A stretch of 64,000 bases of DNA, taken from positions 9,663,714 to 9,727,713 of the forward strand of contig OZ025869.1 of NCBI GenBank assembly GCA_964019415.1. The letters run 5' to 3'. This document shows, piece after piece, positions 24,467-35,433 of the stretch (positions within the stretch are counted from its first letter, which is position 1; each line of letters begins with the position of its first letter). The notes under the pieces were generated by a model. It made no database searches. It saw only the letters and a program-made list of their open reading frames with translations, and was not told where the DNA came from. The translations under genes were made by a program, and so were the position numbers. This DNA comes from Ianthella basta (lineage: Eukaryota > Porifera > Demospongiae > Verongiida > Ianthellidae).

Positions 24467-26030
24467 TCAAACTTTGTGAACTTTGTGGTACATTGTTTGG
24501 CACATGTAGAATTTTCTTCTGTCGCTTAACATAGTAAGATGAAGCTCCTGTCTGGTGGGAGAGGCAACATAAAGGTGAGACTTGTGAAGAACAAGATGAC
24601 AAGCATAATTGAATAGAGTATCAAGATTCTTAGCTCCAGCAGTGGCACAGTTGGACCACACAAAATCACAATAGTCAAAGGTCGGAATAACATAGAACTT
24701 GAAGTAGAGCAAAAGAGGGGATTTAGGAAGAAACCATGATGGACATCAGAATAAGTTCAAACTGCAAGAGACTTTTGTGCAGATGTGGGCAATGTGGTCA
24801 CCCCAGGTCAAGGTGTCATTTATGAGTACGCCAAGTAACTTCATTACTTGAACCTCCAGGTTGCTATCAACTTCCGTCTGGGATGAGTGGATCAGCATGC
24901 ACTTCGATTTCAGAGCATTTAGCTTCAGACCATTTGTCAGCATCCAAAAGTTGGCTAAGTTGAGGCAGAGTTGAAGAGAAGAATTCAAGGAAAGAAGATA
25001 ATCGCTAATAATGTATCATTAGTGAAAAGGACAGTAGAATCTGGGGGAAGTTGCTCAGAAAGGTCATAAATAAATGCAATGAGGTAGGACCTAGAACTGA
25101 ACCTTGTGGGATACCAGAGAAAAGGAAGCCAAGTGAAGAGAAGCTGTCACCAACACGTGTCACCTGAGATCTATTATAAAGATAAGACCGAAACCAAGAA
25201 ACCGTAGAGGAAGACAGGCCAAGATCAGAGAGTTTGGCAAAGAGAAGATCATGGTTAACAGAATTAATGGCTTTGGAGATATCAAGGAAAACAACACCAA
25301 TGAACTGTTTCTGTCTGGGGCCTTGTACCAGGAGTCAGTGCAGGAAAAGTGAAGAAGTGTTTTAATTGAGTGCTGAGGGTGAAAGCCTGATTGAAGAGGG
25401 AAGACAAGATTGTTTGAATGCAGGTGAGAAGTCAGTTGTTCATATACACATCTTTCGAACAGTTTGCTGCAAGCATGAAGAAGAGAGATGGGCCGATAGT
25501 TAGAAGGTGTAGCACAGTCCCCACCTTTGTGCAGAGGCTTGATCGAGGCACACTTTTAAGATTAAGGGAAGACAGAAGAGGAGATGGAGGAGTTCAGAAT
25601 AGAGCACAAGTGATAGCAGGTAACTGTCTTGGCAGCAATTAAGGTGGATGATGGTATCTTGTCAAGGCGAGTAGCGCATTGTGGTTTGAAAGAAGAAAGA
25701 GTTACTTTGCACCATGCAGGAGTAGTTGGAGAGAGATTTAGGACAGAGTCTAAAGTAGCATTTGTAGAAGAGGTCAGAGTGGTGGGTGGAAGTGAGGCCT
25801 TGGAACTGACCGAGACAAAGTAGTCATTCTACGCATTGGCAGAAGACTGGGTCTTGGTGGAAATGAGGCAAAGGAAGTACTCCTTTTTAGCTTGTGTCTG
25901 TAAGGAGTCCGCATGGTTTCTCTGCATTGAACTGAGCCCACTGAAGAGAGGATGGATTTCAGTGGTGGAGTTTGGGAAGTCTGTTTCAATTGTTCATCTC
26001 ATCCTGGATCAATTTCGAGATCCATGGGGC
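24467..26030 (-). mobile_element. LINE fragment, CR1/Jockey-like reverse transcriptase
   Basis: Minus-strand frames give, in order, a pre-RT stretch (SSTLIAAKTVTCYHLCSILN), then HKGGDCATPSNYRPISLLHA, FLDISKAINSVNHDLL, SGIPQGSVLGP and the catalytic loop. The loop reads LFTNDTLL instead of the usual FADDT (about 25015-25000). A thumb follows, with GLKLNALKSKCMLIHSS, LGVLINDTLTWGDHI and FKFYVIPTFDYCDFVWSN. Frameshifts and stops separate the blocks. The changed catalytic pair alone would abolish polymerase activity. The endonuclease part is missing, so this is a 5'-truncated, dead copy. Confidence 0.87.
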
Positions 26031-26214
26031 ACCTAGCTTGGTTGTGTATTTCAGTGTTGGGCCATTCTTCTTCATCAGTTCAAGCACAGTATGATCACAC
26101 ACATTTGCCATTCTGGATCACTGTGTCTAATACTGCCAGCTCCTCACTGTCGTCTATTGGCTCATCCAGTACATTGCATGTGTGTATGTGTTTGCACCAC
26201 GTTGTCAAGATGGC

Positions 26215-26540
26215 GGTTGGGAGGCTACACTTAAGGTTGTAATTGTTAAATGCTGCCCAAGTGGTGTCAGCTGGAATTCGAAGCATGAAGCTCGAGGGCG
26301 CAAACACCTGAATGCTTAGTGTCTAAATCCTCACAGACACTGATTGGGTGGCATTTAACTATTGTAGACCTAAACTGTTTCACCGAATCAAAATTGTCTC
26401 TGCTTCTCCTCTTGATGATGTCCATATCATTGGTAACCGACGACAATATGGGAATCCCAGTAGAAGAATTCTCCAGCACACATTAGCCTTCTCATTGCAC
26501 TCCTTCGCCAGCTGCCCTTACTAATACTTTGTAGGGTAGC
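26215..26540. repeat. Dispersed repeat, copy 1 of 3
   Basis: Matches 46405-46725 and 62945-63215. Shared phrases are TTAAATGCTGCCCAAG, GATTGGGYGGCATTT, AATCAAAATTGTCTC, GATGATGTCCAT and AGAAGAAYTMTCCGGCAC. On the minus strand the conserved frame reads like a terminal coding stretch (KCHPISVCEDLD, TWAAFNNY). Confidence 0.75.
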
Positions 26541-26579
26541 CATCCGCCGAAAACTCAAGGAATACTTCTCAGTGAGCTG

Positions 26580-26860
26580 TATAAAGTTGTATTATGACAT
26601 AGTACAAACGCACTCTGCACGTATGGTACGTGTCACAAATAATACACTTGAGTCCACCTATTTCCACTGACACTCTGCGCAGGACTCTTGAAATCACCGT
26701 GCTGCTTGCTGTGAAATGTCTGTGCCCTGTCCACAGCGCATCTGAACCCTGTCTGCAGAACGTCTGCAAAGTGATTAGCATACGAAAGCACTTAATGGTG
26801 GCAACAAAATGCTGTCGTATATATGTAAATACACATAGCACTTGAATCGGATGATTCTTC
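26580..26860. repeat. Repeat shared with 62210-62360
   Basis: Phrases such as AAATGTCTGT, CAGYGCRTCTGAAC and GTCTGCAAAGWG, plus GGTAACAAAAT-like and CACTTGAATCGG/TACTTGAGATGAATTGG, line up in the same order at 62220-62360. There the match lies just inside a family B left end (61997), so this copy may be a fragment of the same element type. Confidence 0.55.
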
Positions 26861-26989
26861 TCCATGATCTGGTTAGTTTGGAGGATGGTATACAAGACTA
26901 GCAAGTGATGGCTTGTTATCATATGTTTGTCAGATTGGGATAGTATTTCATCGATGCTATCAGGAATAAAGACCAACTCCTCTGATTAC

Positions 26990-27640
26990 ACCTCAGTAGT
27001 TTTGTAACGAGATCCGTTTTAAGCTTGTTTACATTAAAACATTTTCATTCATACATGGAGCAATTTTGTTCCATATTCACAACGTTTACACTAGTACGGG
27101 TTCACTGGAATACAAGGGGGAGAAAGTGGCGGAAAATGCTACAACACTGGAGCGAGGGTGTAAGAACACAGAAATAGTCTTTCTTGCTTCAGTTAGCAAC
27201 ATTCTGACAAGCCTCGAAGACAACTGAAGCTGAAAAGAACAGTTTTCACCTGTTTACACACATACGATACGACACCGCTTTCAAACAGCTCCACTTAGGT
27301 CTCCATTTCGAAAACTCCATTTTCCAATCATTTTCATCATTTGCATGTAAACAGACAGTGCAAGTGCAGCGGAATTGCTATGGATGCGGGCGAAAACATC
27401 TTAATGTAAACAGGCCTTTAGGCTATAGATTGTGTGTAATGGAGGTGTGTGTGTGTACACTGATCGGCTCACTACTGCTGTTGGGTCACCATACAGGATT
27501 AGAGTAATTGTAATATGTTTTGGACTACATCTACCATTGTACTGTGTAGCCATGTGATGATACTTACTGGTAATCCAGCTCAAGTGAATGAGGGTGGCCC
27601 TACAGGTATCATTGGATTTACCCAAATTCTCCCTTTCTGT
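26990..27640. other. No gene seen before the CARD-like exon
   Basis: The stretch has no recognised coding homology. It includes short phrases on 'ATGTAAACA' (27345-27412) that recur in near-inverted form. Its last about 30 bases form the polypyrimidine tract of the next exon. Confidence 0.35.
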
Positions 27641-27644
27641 GCAG

Positions 27645-27923
27645 CTGAACAAACTCTTCAGCACTTTCGGGGTCGGTTCATTAAAGAAGTGGATGCTAGT
27701 GCCATTGTATTTGACCTGAAAGACAAGGATATCATTTCGGACGGTGATACAACAACTATCACAAGGAACCCTCATCCAAGGCAACAGAATCAGTTCCTCC
27801 TTGCATGCCTAGAGAAAGTGTGCACCAGGGAAGCCTTGATGACAGTCTGTAATGTCATCAGTGATGTGCCAGGCAACCCAAAGATGAAAAGATTAGGGAA
27901 GGACATGAAGAGCATGCTGCAGG
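27645..27923 (+). CDS. CARD-like death-fold exon
   Basis: The exon follows a strong acceptor, CCAAATTCTCCCTTTCTGTG then CAG (27644), and ends at GTAAGT (27924). It is 279 bp and phase 1 at both ends. The 93 residues read as six amphipathic helices: LQHFRGRFIKEVD, AIVFDLKDKDIIS, the DTTTITRN turn, RQQNQFLLACLEKV, EALMTVCNVISDV and MKRLGKDMKSML. This is the pattern of a CARD, which makes CARD-CARD contacts in apoptotic and immune complexes. The phase 1-1 borders match the CARD-like exon at 55702-56016, so both may be copies of one mobile exon type. Other exons of this gene were not found. CARD versus another death-fold member is not settled. Confidence 0.6.
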
Positions 27924-28369
27924 GTAAGTGTAGTGTGTGTGTAGCTCAGCATTATGTGGAAACAACTGTATACTGGTAAATAGAGCTCAGATACAAGGAA
28001 AGTGACGTGGTGTCAGTACACAGAAACAATTTTATTGGCTTAAGTTTTGAATTCACATGTTTCATAAGCCCTGGTATTACTTTCTCAATGTATTACACCA
28101 AACGTATGTTATGACCATCCCTACATATACAGCACTACTGTGCTGTTTGATTAAGTATTGCTTTTACAGTGCACACCACATGTACCCACAGCCCTTTACC
28201 CCATGTTGCGATTGCTTTGATGTCTACTTCATTGTCTGCAGGTCCTTTAGTAGGTGTTCCACCTATGTGAGTGACATATTGAGTTTCATTGATTTTCACC
28301 AGTCAATAGTTTGCGAGTTTAAGTGTGTACATTTACTCTTACTTTTGCATACTATACAGTTTTGTAAAA

Positions 28370-28850
28370 CACATACATTACTTTACATACGAACGCATGT
28401 TTTAGGGTTAGAGCTGTTCCATTCAGCAGTATGCATGCAGATAGGAACAAAGTTCAATGGTCACTGAGTTTGTGTACATACCACTTTCATATTCACTGTT
28501 TAAACTGAGTGTTTGATTTATTTGTAAGCTGAGTTGTTTAGAATTGGCTATGTCATGTGTATATTTCATATGCATGCATGCGCATGTACTGTACATGCAC
28601 TGTACATGCATGTGTCTTGGCTAGAGGTACAATGACTGCTACACTCAACAGAAATGACCATAAGGTTTGTATATCTATACATGAATTCAAATACACATAC
28701 GAATGCCTACCATCATGCATAAAATGCTGTACAACCTAATACATTACTTTTAGATACAAACACATGTTTTGAGTTATATCTACCATTCAGCAGTATGCAT
28801 GCAGGTAGGAACAAAATTTAATTAATGATCACTGAGTTTGTGCACTGTTT
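28370..28850. repeat. Tandem duplication, spacing about 360 bp
   Basis: CATACATTACTTTACATACG to CACTGAGTTTGTG (about 28370-28480) recurs as ACATTACTTTTAGATACAAA to CACTGAGTTTGTG (about 28740-28845). The phrase CATTCAGCAGTATGCATGCA is common to both. A block from between the copies (28520-28680: GAATTGGCTATG, CTGCTACACTCA, CAGAAATGAC) occurs again at 30190-30370. Confidence 0.7.
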
Positions 28851-28879
28851 ACACCAAGTGCATAATTGAAAAGTAACAA

Positions 28880-30060
28880 TAATTTATATATTTGTATGCT
28901 TCCATGTCCCATCACGGCAGCTGTGTTCTCCCTTTGCACGGCTACAGCAATCCTCTGTTGCAGGCAAAGGGGAGGGCCAGTGCATGCAAAGAGGGGGGCC
29001 CAGCAGCCTGTCCACGCAAAACCCAAATCATTAACATTTGCTGACTTTGAATACATTTGCACCATCCCTACATCTGGCAACATTTTGCTGTGCTTGCGGT
29101 CTTGTTACCATCCCCTATTTCTTCGCCTGCATATTGTTATGCAATTGTAAGTGTGCAAGAACAAGCTTAACGGCTACTACATGCGACTAAAATTGCATGC
29201 CTATTCCAGCTATGCATTTTCCCATGTACACATCACCAAGCTGCATGCATACACCCATGTACATGACTACAGCACTGATGAGGAAAGGCTGTACAATTAT
29301 GAATGCATGCATGTGGAGAAGAGTGCTATGATGCACATGAGGAAGAAGAGAGTGGACAGATGTGCAGCTACCTTCAAGATTGGTATGAATGAAATCCCTT
29401 GGGTTTCCTCCTATAAGTGCGATAGATGAGTTCCTAGACTGTTCTGAGATGGTAGAGCATAGGGTGAAGCTAGGTTCACAGGCTTTGGGCGCATGGCTGC
29501 GGAGCTGCCGTGAGTCAGTTGGAGAGGTGAATGGCAGATCCTTTCTACAGTTGTTGCAGTCTTTGGCGGAATCTGTGTTAATGGAGCTGAGGTTTGGGGC
29601 TACCACCACAAGTTAGAGGGATTGAGCCAGATCCAGCTACGAGCTTTGCGCATCTTTTTTGGTGTTGGATCACGTCACCCTAAGGCATCGTTTCTGATGG
29701 AAGCAGATGCTATGCTAGTTGCAAATGGGACTGGGGCTCTCCCGTCTTCACTCGCAAGTGGCGTCCGAACTCTTGGATGAAGGAGAGTGCCTCCTGTCCG
29801 AACACTCCGGATGTTTCAATCGCCACTGGAACAAAGTGATGACTTGCTTGAAGGTCAGCATACTTAGCACCCTTCCTCACTTCAGCCTGCTCTGCAACGG
29901 CGCCAGCTTTGCTTGTGGCCAACCTCAGATGGGAGGGAGCAAAGGTGTCAGGGCATGTGACATCCAATGCTAGGGCACGACCGCACCTCCAGGGCATCAC
30001 CGTGGACCCATCATGTCTATGACTTCTCATATTATTGCCTGTTTTCCTTGCATGGATGCA
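28880..30060 (-). pseudogene. Retrotransposon RT-ORF C-terminal fragment, split by an insertion
   Basis: The minus strand reads GSTVMPWRCGRALALDVTCP, then TFAPSHLRLATSKAGAVAEQ, KYADLQASHHFVPVAIETSG and FIQEFGRHL, up to SHLQ at about 29723. After a 755-bp gap it resumes with QRIAVAVQRENTAAVMG at about 28956-28905. This block is the C-terminal tail common to one family of metazoan retrotransposon polyproteins. Removing 28963-29717 with one copy of GTTGCA rejoins the frame without loss. No upstream RT part is present, so the fragment was already truncated. Confidence 0.78.
28963..29717 (+). mobile_element. 755-bp insertion carrying a LINE fragment
   Basis: The insertion is flanked by GTTGCA on both sides (28957-28962 and 29718-29723) and splits the RT tail described at 28880-30060. 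Its 3' half encodes, on the plus strand, a decayed LINE thumb (QIQLRALRIFFGVG, HPKASFLMEADAM). A nearly identical copy lies inverted at 34682-35433. The insertion starts GGCAAAGGGGAGGGCC and has no poly-A tail or terminal inverted repeats. The inverted copy also has AGTTGC at the right-hand junction, so GTTGC there may be microhomology and not a true target duplication. Confidence 0.75.
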
Positions 30061-31330
30061 CATGCACATGCGTGTGCCAGTAGCTATATTGACTGACATG
30101 ATGTAATTTTTACTTTCTTTATTGTAAATTAGCCTTGTAGGGTTTCTGTATTACCAGGTGCTTATCTTCACCTTTTTGTATGCTGAATTTTTTGGAATTG
30201 GCTATGCCACATGTATATATAGCATGCATGCACATGTCATGCATATGTATATACATGTGCTGTACATGCATACATGTGTGTTGGACATTGAGAGAGCCAC
30301 CAGATCTCAAGGTACTGTATAGTATATAACTGCTACACTCATCAGAAATGACTCTAAGCTTAAGGTTCGTATAATTGTACAATGCATATGGATGCATGTA
30401 CGAATGCAGACCATGAGCCATATACATTGATATCACAGAAACACGTATCAAAGATCGAGGAGAAGAATGTTTAAATTGTTTCTCCTTGATCTGTGACCCT
30501 ACCAATATAACCAGACCAAGTGGCAGCCAGAAGTGGGCTTGGGACGAGACTAATTTTACATTGGCTCTGCCTCTTCATTGATCACTTGAAATCATAGGAA
30601 CATTTTGTGATTATCTGACTAGAAAACATCCACTGTCAACCCTAGCCACTAATTCAACTAAGCTATTGTAGGATGGTCCAAGGCTGTTAGTTGTTACTCC
30701 ACGTGCATATATGCAGAGGGCTTGAGCAATCTTTTGTGTCTGTCTGCTTGTCTCAATGACAGTCAGCCTGTCAAATTTGCCTCTTAACCCTCACATGTGG
30801 TCTACATAATGCCATACACGACTTGGCTCCCAATAGTTACTGAGAGAATGGCATTCAGGAGTGTCTTTGTATCTGCATGGTCCCAATGAACATGGCTGGT
30901 ATGCTGAGAAATTCTTGGTAGTGTCTTTATAGCTGATGGGTGTGTTTCTATGCTGAAAGTACGTACAACATGTGTGTGTTTGCGTGTATGTGGTGTGTGG
31001 TGTGTGTATGGTACTGTGTGTGCTACGTACTGTGTATATTTGTACATTGTATGTATATGTATGTTTGTGTGTACAACTTGTTTCACAGTTAGCTACTATG
31101 TTCAGCATGCACACCTAAACTGAAATGAATTGAGCTTGTAATGACAGAGATGTTGGCTGAAGTTTGACAGTGATCAAAAATAGTGGGTAGGGTAACTTCG
31201 TGAAATGGCATCTATAGCTACTGTGTATAGTGCGCAAAGATCCGAATGGCAAACATATTGGTTTGAATGAATGATATATAAATCTTCCTATAGCTTTGGG
31301 AGACTTTGTTAAGCCTTAATGTATGTATAA
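30060..31330. other. No gene seen; repeat block and GT tract
   Basis: Positions 30130-30420 repeat 28510-28720 in diverged form. Around 30505-30560 the phrase GAAGTGGGCTTGGGACGAGA resembles GAAGTGGGCTGGGGACGAGC at 43962 and, inverted, 50640-50670. A TG-rich tract lies at 30960-31075. Confidence 0.5.
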
Positions 31331-31580
31331 TGTTGGTGCTAGTTGGTCATAGAAAAAGACCACCAGTGCAAGTTACAGTGGCCCCAGGCCAGTACACACA
31401 CCATTCGCACCACCACATGCGCCAGAAAGTAAATGCACTCAATGGCTGAAGAAAAAGACCACCAGCGCAAGTTACAGCCGGTCAGAACCTGCACCACCAC
31501 CATTGGAGTGCACGCTGTGCCAAGCAAATGTAACTTGCCTAAGGGCATGCCATTGAATTTCTTCCCATGCACCCTCAATT
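31331..31580. repeat. Half of a foldback arm
   Basis: Matches the left arm of unit 1: AGTTGGTCATAGAAAAAGAC, CCAGTGCAAGTTACAG twice, GGTCAGAACCTGCACC, and CTAAGGGCATGCCATTGAAT just before the position of the spacer. There is no facing arm; unrelated sequence begins after CCATGCACCCTCAATTC. Confidence 0.85.
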
Positions 31581-32274
31581 CATATATACAAACGCGAGAT
31601 GACTCAGCGCCGAGATTACTTGCCTCGCATTTTGGCTCGGCAATTATCAAGAACATACATGCACACATGTACAATTGCAATCAGGGTATTGGTTGTAATA
31701 CAATAGTCACTAATGTATGTGATTGTAACATTATGCAAGATACGATGATGTATGTGAGCATGAACGTGCATGCATGCACATGCATGAATGCAAGGCGTGT
31801 GTAGTCAGATGTGTACAGTGAAGGTGGCTGCATGCATGATGTATAGCTAGGTGGAAGAAAGCAGTAGACAGCATTCTTGTGGTCATGGGTGAGGATGGTC
31901 CAGATGTTTGCTCTGTAATGGTACAACCCCTTGAGCAATAGGGTACCCCTGTTCTTGCCACTCATCTACCTGTGGGGTACTTGGACATTTGCCTGGGGAA
32001 TGATTTTGCTGAGAACAATTTTTGCTGTTGAAAACTCATCTGCACTATTTTTGCAGTTGAAAACTCATCTGCGAAATCCACAAAAATTGTGCTCCTCGAA
32101 CATTTGGCACCATACTATATCCTCCATTGAATAAACTAAGCTGTGTATACATCTTGCTCGGAATTGTACCCTTGTACATGTCCTGTCCATTGCATGACAC
32201 AGCCACTATTCCCTGTCATATCATGTATATATATTCTCGTTTAATACGCATATATAGGAGCTGGTCAAGTTTCA

Positions 32275-32625
32275 CCAATCATCAACTGGCAATCTGTTAC
32301 TCTGTTGCCATCTCTCAGCCTTGCCCATGCCATCAGCTGTCAATCCATCCCTGTCACTAAAGCATGATGAAGCATCACTATCAGTGTTACTAGCCACTTT
32401 GGGCTGTGATTTAGGCCTACCTCCATATGGATCATCTACAGACAGTTGTTGGTGGACCACAGCGGATGGCGGCAACATCCTATAGTTATCACGCTCCACT
32501 GCAACTGGCAAAGAAGACTGCTTCAAATACAGATGTTGAGTGCCATTAGCTATCTCAGAACTATCTGTGAACACCTGTTCCTCTAGGACTGTATCACTTG
32601 CTTAAGGTACTCTGCTCCAGCTGAG
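32275..32625 (-). pseudogene. Broken paralogue of a death-fold gene exon
   Basis: The minus strand aligns almost end to end with the exon at 56567-56965. Shared protein phrases are HLYLKQSS, PPSAVVHQQLS and SNTDSDASS followed by DRDGLTADG. The nucleotide match starts at TCTTCATCACTCAGC and includes the flanking GGAGCAGAGTACCT. The CAA codon after RVP in the working gene is TAA here, so the copy carries a nonsense mutation. The 3' portion loses the homologous donor region. It lies on the strand opposite to both CARD-like exons. Confidence 0.82.
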
Positions 32626-32629
32626 TGAT

Positions 32630-34000
32630 GAAGAACGTTTTGCCTCACATACCAATCAATCTCAGTTACAACAACTACCAATCAATCACTTAGCTATATT
32701 CCATTCTAACTGTATTATTTCTATACTGCCTTTTTGTACTGTTTGTTTGTTTTGTTTTCTGGGTGCCACTAAAAGTAGCCATTGGCTAATGGGTCCCCAG
32801 GTTACATATGATTTCCCAAGTTGCAATCTGTGCATGTAGTACATGCACCAGTGCTTCTATCAACAAGGCCACCAGTGCAAGTTGCCGAGGGTACCTACAC
32901 CGAGTGCAATAATAGTGTTTGTGCTAGTTGATGGAAGGAAAAACACCACCAGTGCAAGTTGGGGACTGGGCACCAGCATCAATCAACACTATTAATGCAA
33001 GTACAGTGTTGGTGCTAGTCGAACAGCACAAGTTGGAGCAGGATGCAGCAACAGGTATGCAAGTTGCAAAGCTCTTGCTGCATCTGGTGGTTGTATATAA
33101 TATTATTACATGACATTATAGGTGTATGGTGATTTTGGCTGTATTTGTATGTGGCAGTCAGTGCTGGCAGTTGTGCACTTGCACGTTAGCTTGCCTTTGG
33201 CAGGATAGTGTACAAATGTACTATCACCATTTGTCTCTCCATAATGTGAATGTAGCAGTCAGTGGTGGTGGTGGAGCACTTGTAAGAAAGCTTGTCTTCA
33301 GTGGTGGATGTGCCACTGGGTTAGTGAAGAAATGCAAGGTGCACACACACTGGAACTGTGTGTGGTCTCAATGGCTATAGCTATGCATGTGAAATGCAAC
33401 CATAGCTATGGCTCAATACACACTACAGAAAGCTGTAGTGTACTGGCAGATTCACAGTGAGCTGGGAGTTTATTTCTTCTACTGAAGCAGGCAAGCACAG
33501 CACAGCATTAACCCAGAAGAGCCTTTATCCAGTCGAGTGCACTGATTCGCGGTAAACCACTAAGCTCAGCTGCAGTGTCAATGCTTACCATAGCTCTTCA
33601 CTACATCGCTGCCTGCAAACCACCACACCCATGTTCATGCCCACATTGTATAGCTCTAGGCCAGCACAAACACTGTACACTTCACTGCCAACATTTGTGA
33701 AGTTCAACCTTCGTATACACATATCCATGGCTAGGTAGCTAGTGTCTTGCAGTATATCAGAACACACCTGTACATATGCATGTGCCACGGTGTACCAGAT
33801 TCTGCGATTGCTATATTATTACTATTATTATTATTATTATTATTATACCACATGCCCTCAGGCACTAGGGCCAAACTGCCCTGTGAGGCAAAAAGAAGCA
33901 ACAAAGTAAACATCATAATAAGCATAATTATAATCATGTCAGTATTGTCAATTAATCAGTTCAACAGCAATCAGTCTGGACAGGTACTTGAACGTGGGCA
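32630..34000. other. No gene seen; decayed foldback modules and TTA tract
   Basis: Around 32865-33080 diverged copies of CCACCAGTGCAAGTT occur with other foldback-like phrases, including GTGCTAGTTGATGGAAGG. A (TTA)n microsatellite lies at 33814-33846. No coding homology recognised. Confidence 0.5.
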
Positions 34001-34004
34001 TTAG

Positions 34005-35433
34005 CTAATAGAATCGGGCACTCCACATCTTCATAATGGCTTTCAATATTGATGTGTGCTTGCATCCCCTGTCCAATACACAAACCAACTTGTCATCCTC
34101 CTCGAGATTATCGAAATCATTGATTACTTGCCTCATGCACTGCAGGAGAGCTTGTCGTTCTGTACCCCATGCATGACACTCCAACAACCAATGGGGCACA
34201 TCCTCAATCTTCCCTGATTGACACTCCCGACACCTTCTCTCCTCTCTCGGCAGCCCTCGCCATTGTCCACTTTCATTCATAAGGGGGGCTGTCCCACCTC
34301 TCAACATCATCATCATCCGTCTCAGAGACTTACTAGCTACTTCCAAGCATTGCAATTCACTACCCTTTTCTTTCAGTAGCCGCAATGTTGCCAACTTAGG
34401 TTTGGTACTAAGCTCACATGTCCATTCATCCTCAATCGACCTCTTTGCACAAGTTTCTAACATAACTTTGATTTCTGCACTGGATAGGCCTCGTACCTCC
34501 TCAGCTCCAACACCATCCCACCCAAATGACTTAAGACAATCCTGTAGTTACATCATCCATGACCCTCCACACACCATAGCTTCTACTGCAGCTACTCTCA
34601 AAATCCTGCCTTCATACAAGGGGTTAGACAGTATTCTAAACCAGAATGCAGCACATCTGACCCTAGCTAACCAAGCAACTGGCATAGCATCTGCTTCCAT
34701 CAGAAATGATGCCTTAGGGTGACGTGGTCCAACACCAAAAAAGATGCGCAAAGCTCGTAGCTGGATCTGGCTCAATCCCTCTAACTTGTGGTGGTAGCCC
34801 CAAACCTCAGCTCCATTAACACAGATTCCGCCAAAGACTGCAACAACTGTAGAAAGGATCTGCCATTCACCTCTCCAACTGACTCACGGCAGCTCCGCAG
34901 CCATGCGCCCAAAGCCTGTGAACCTAGCTTCACCCTATGCTCTACCATCTCAGAACAGTCTAGGAACTCATCTATCGCACTTATAGGAGGAAACCCAAGG
35001 GATTTCATTCATACCAATCTTGAAGGTAGCTGCACATCTGTCCACTCTCTTCTTCCTCATGTGCATCATAGCACTCTTCTCCACATGCATGCATTCATAA
35101 TTGTACAGCCTTTCCTCATCAGTGCTGTAGTCATGTACATGGGTGTATGCATGCAGCTTGGTGATGTGTACATGGGAAAATGCATAGCTGGAATAGGCAT
35201 GCAATTTTAGTCGCATGTAGTAGCCGTTAAGCTTGTTCTTGCACACTTACAATTGCATAACAATATGCAGGCGAAGAAATAGGGGATGGTAACAAGACCG
35301 CAAGCACAGCAAAATGTTGCCAGATGTAGGGATGGTGCAAATGTATTCAAAGTCAGCAAATGTTAATGATTTGGGTTTTGCGTGGACAGGCTGCTGGGCC
35401 CCCCTCTTTGCATGCACTGGCCCTCCCCTTTGT
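34005..35433 (-). pseudogene. LINE RT C-terminal fragment, partner of 28963-29717
   Basis: The minus strand reads RSFLQLLQSLAESVLM, then QIQLRALRIFFGVGPRHPKA, ARVRCAAFWFRILSNPLYEG and finally the Cys/His stretch RRCRECQSGKIEDVPHWLLE near 34250. The last motif is a zinc-knuckle-like end seen after the RT thumb of many LINEs. Frame breaks occur near 34470-34550 and 34780. The outer 752 bp (34682-35433) are nearly identical to the insertion at 28963-29717 in inverted orientation. This copy extends about 680 bp further toward the LINE 3' end, so it is closer to the source. Confidence 0.82.
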
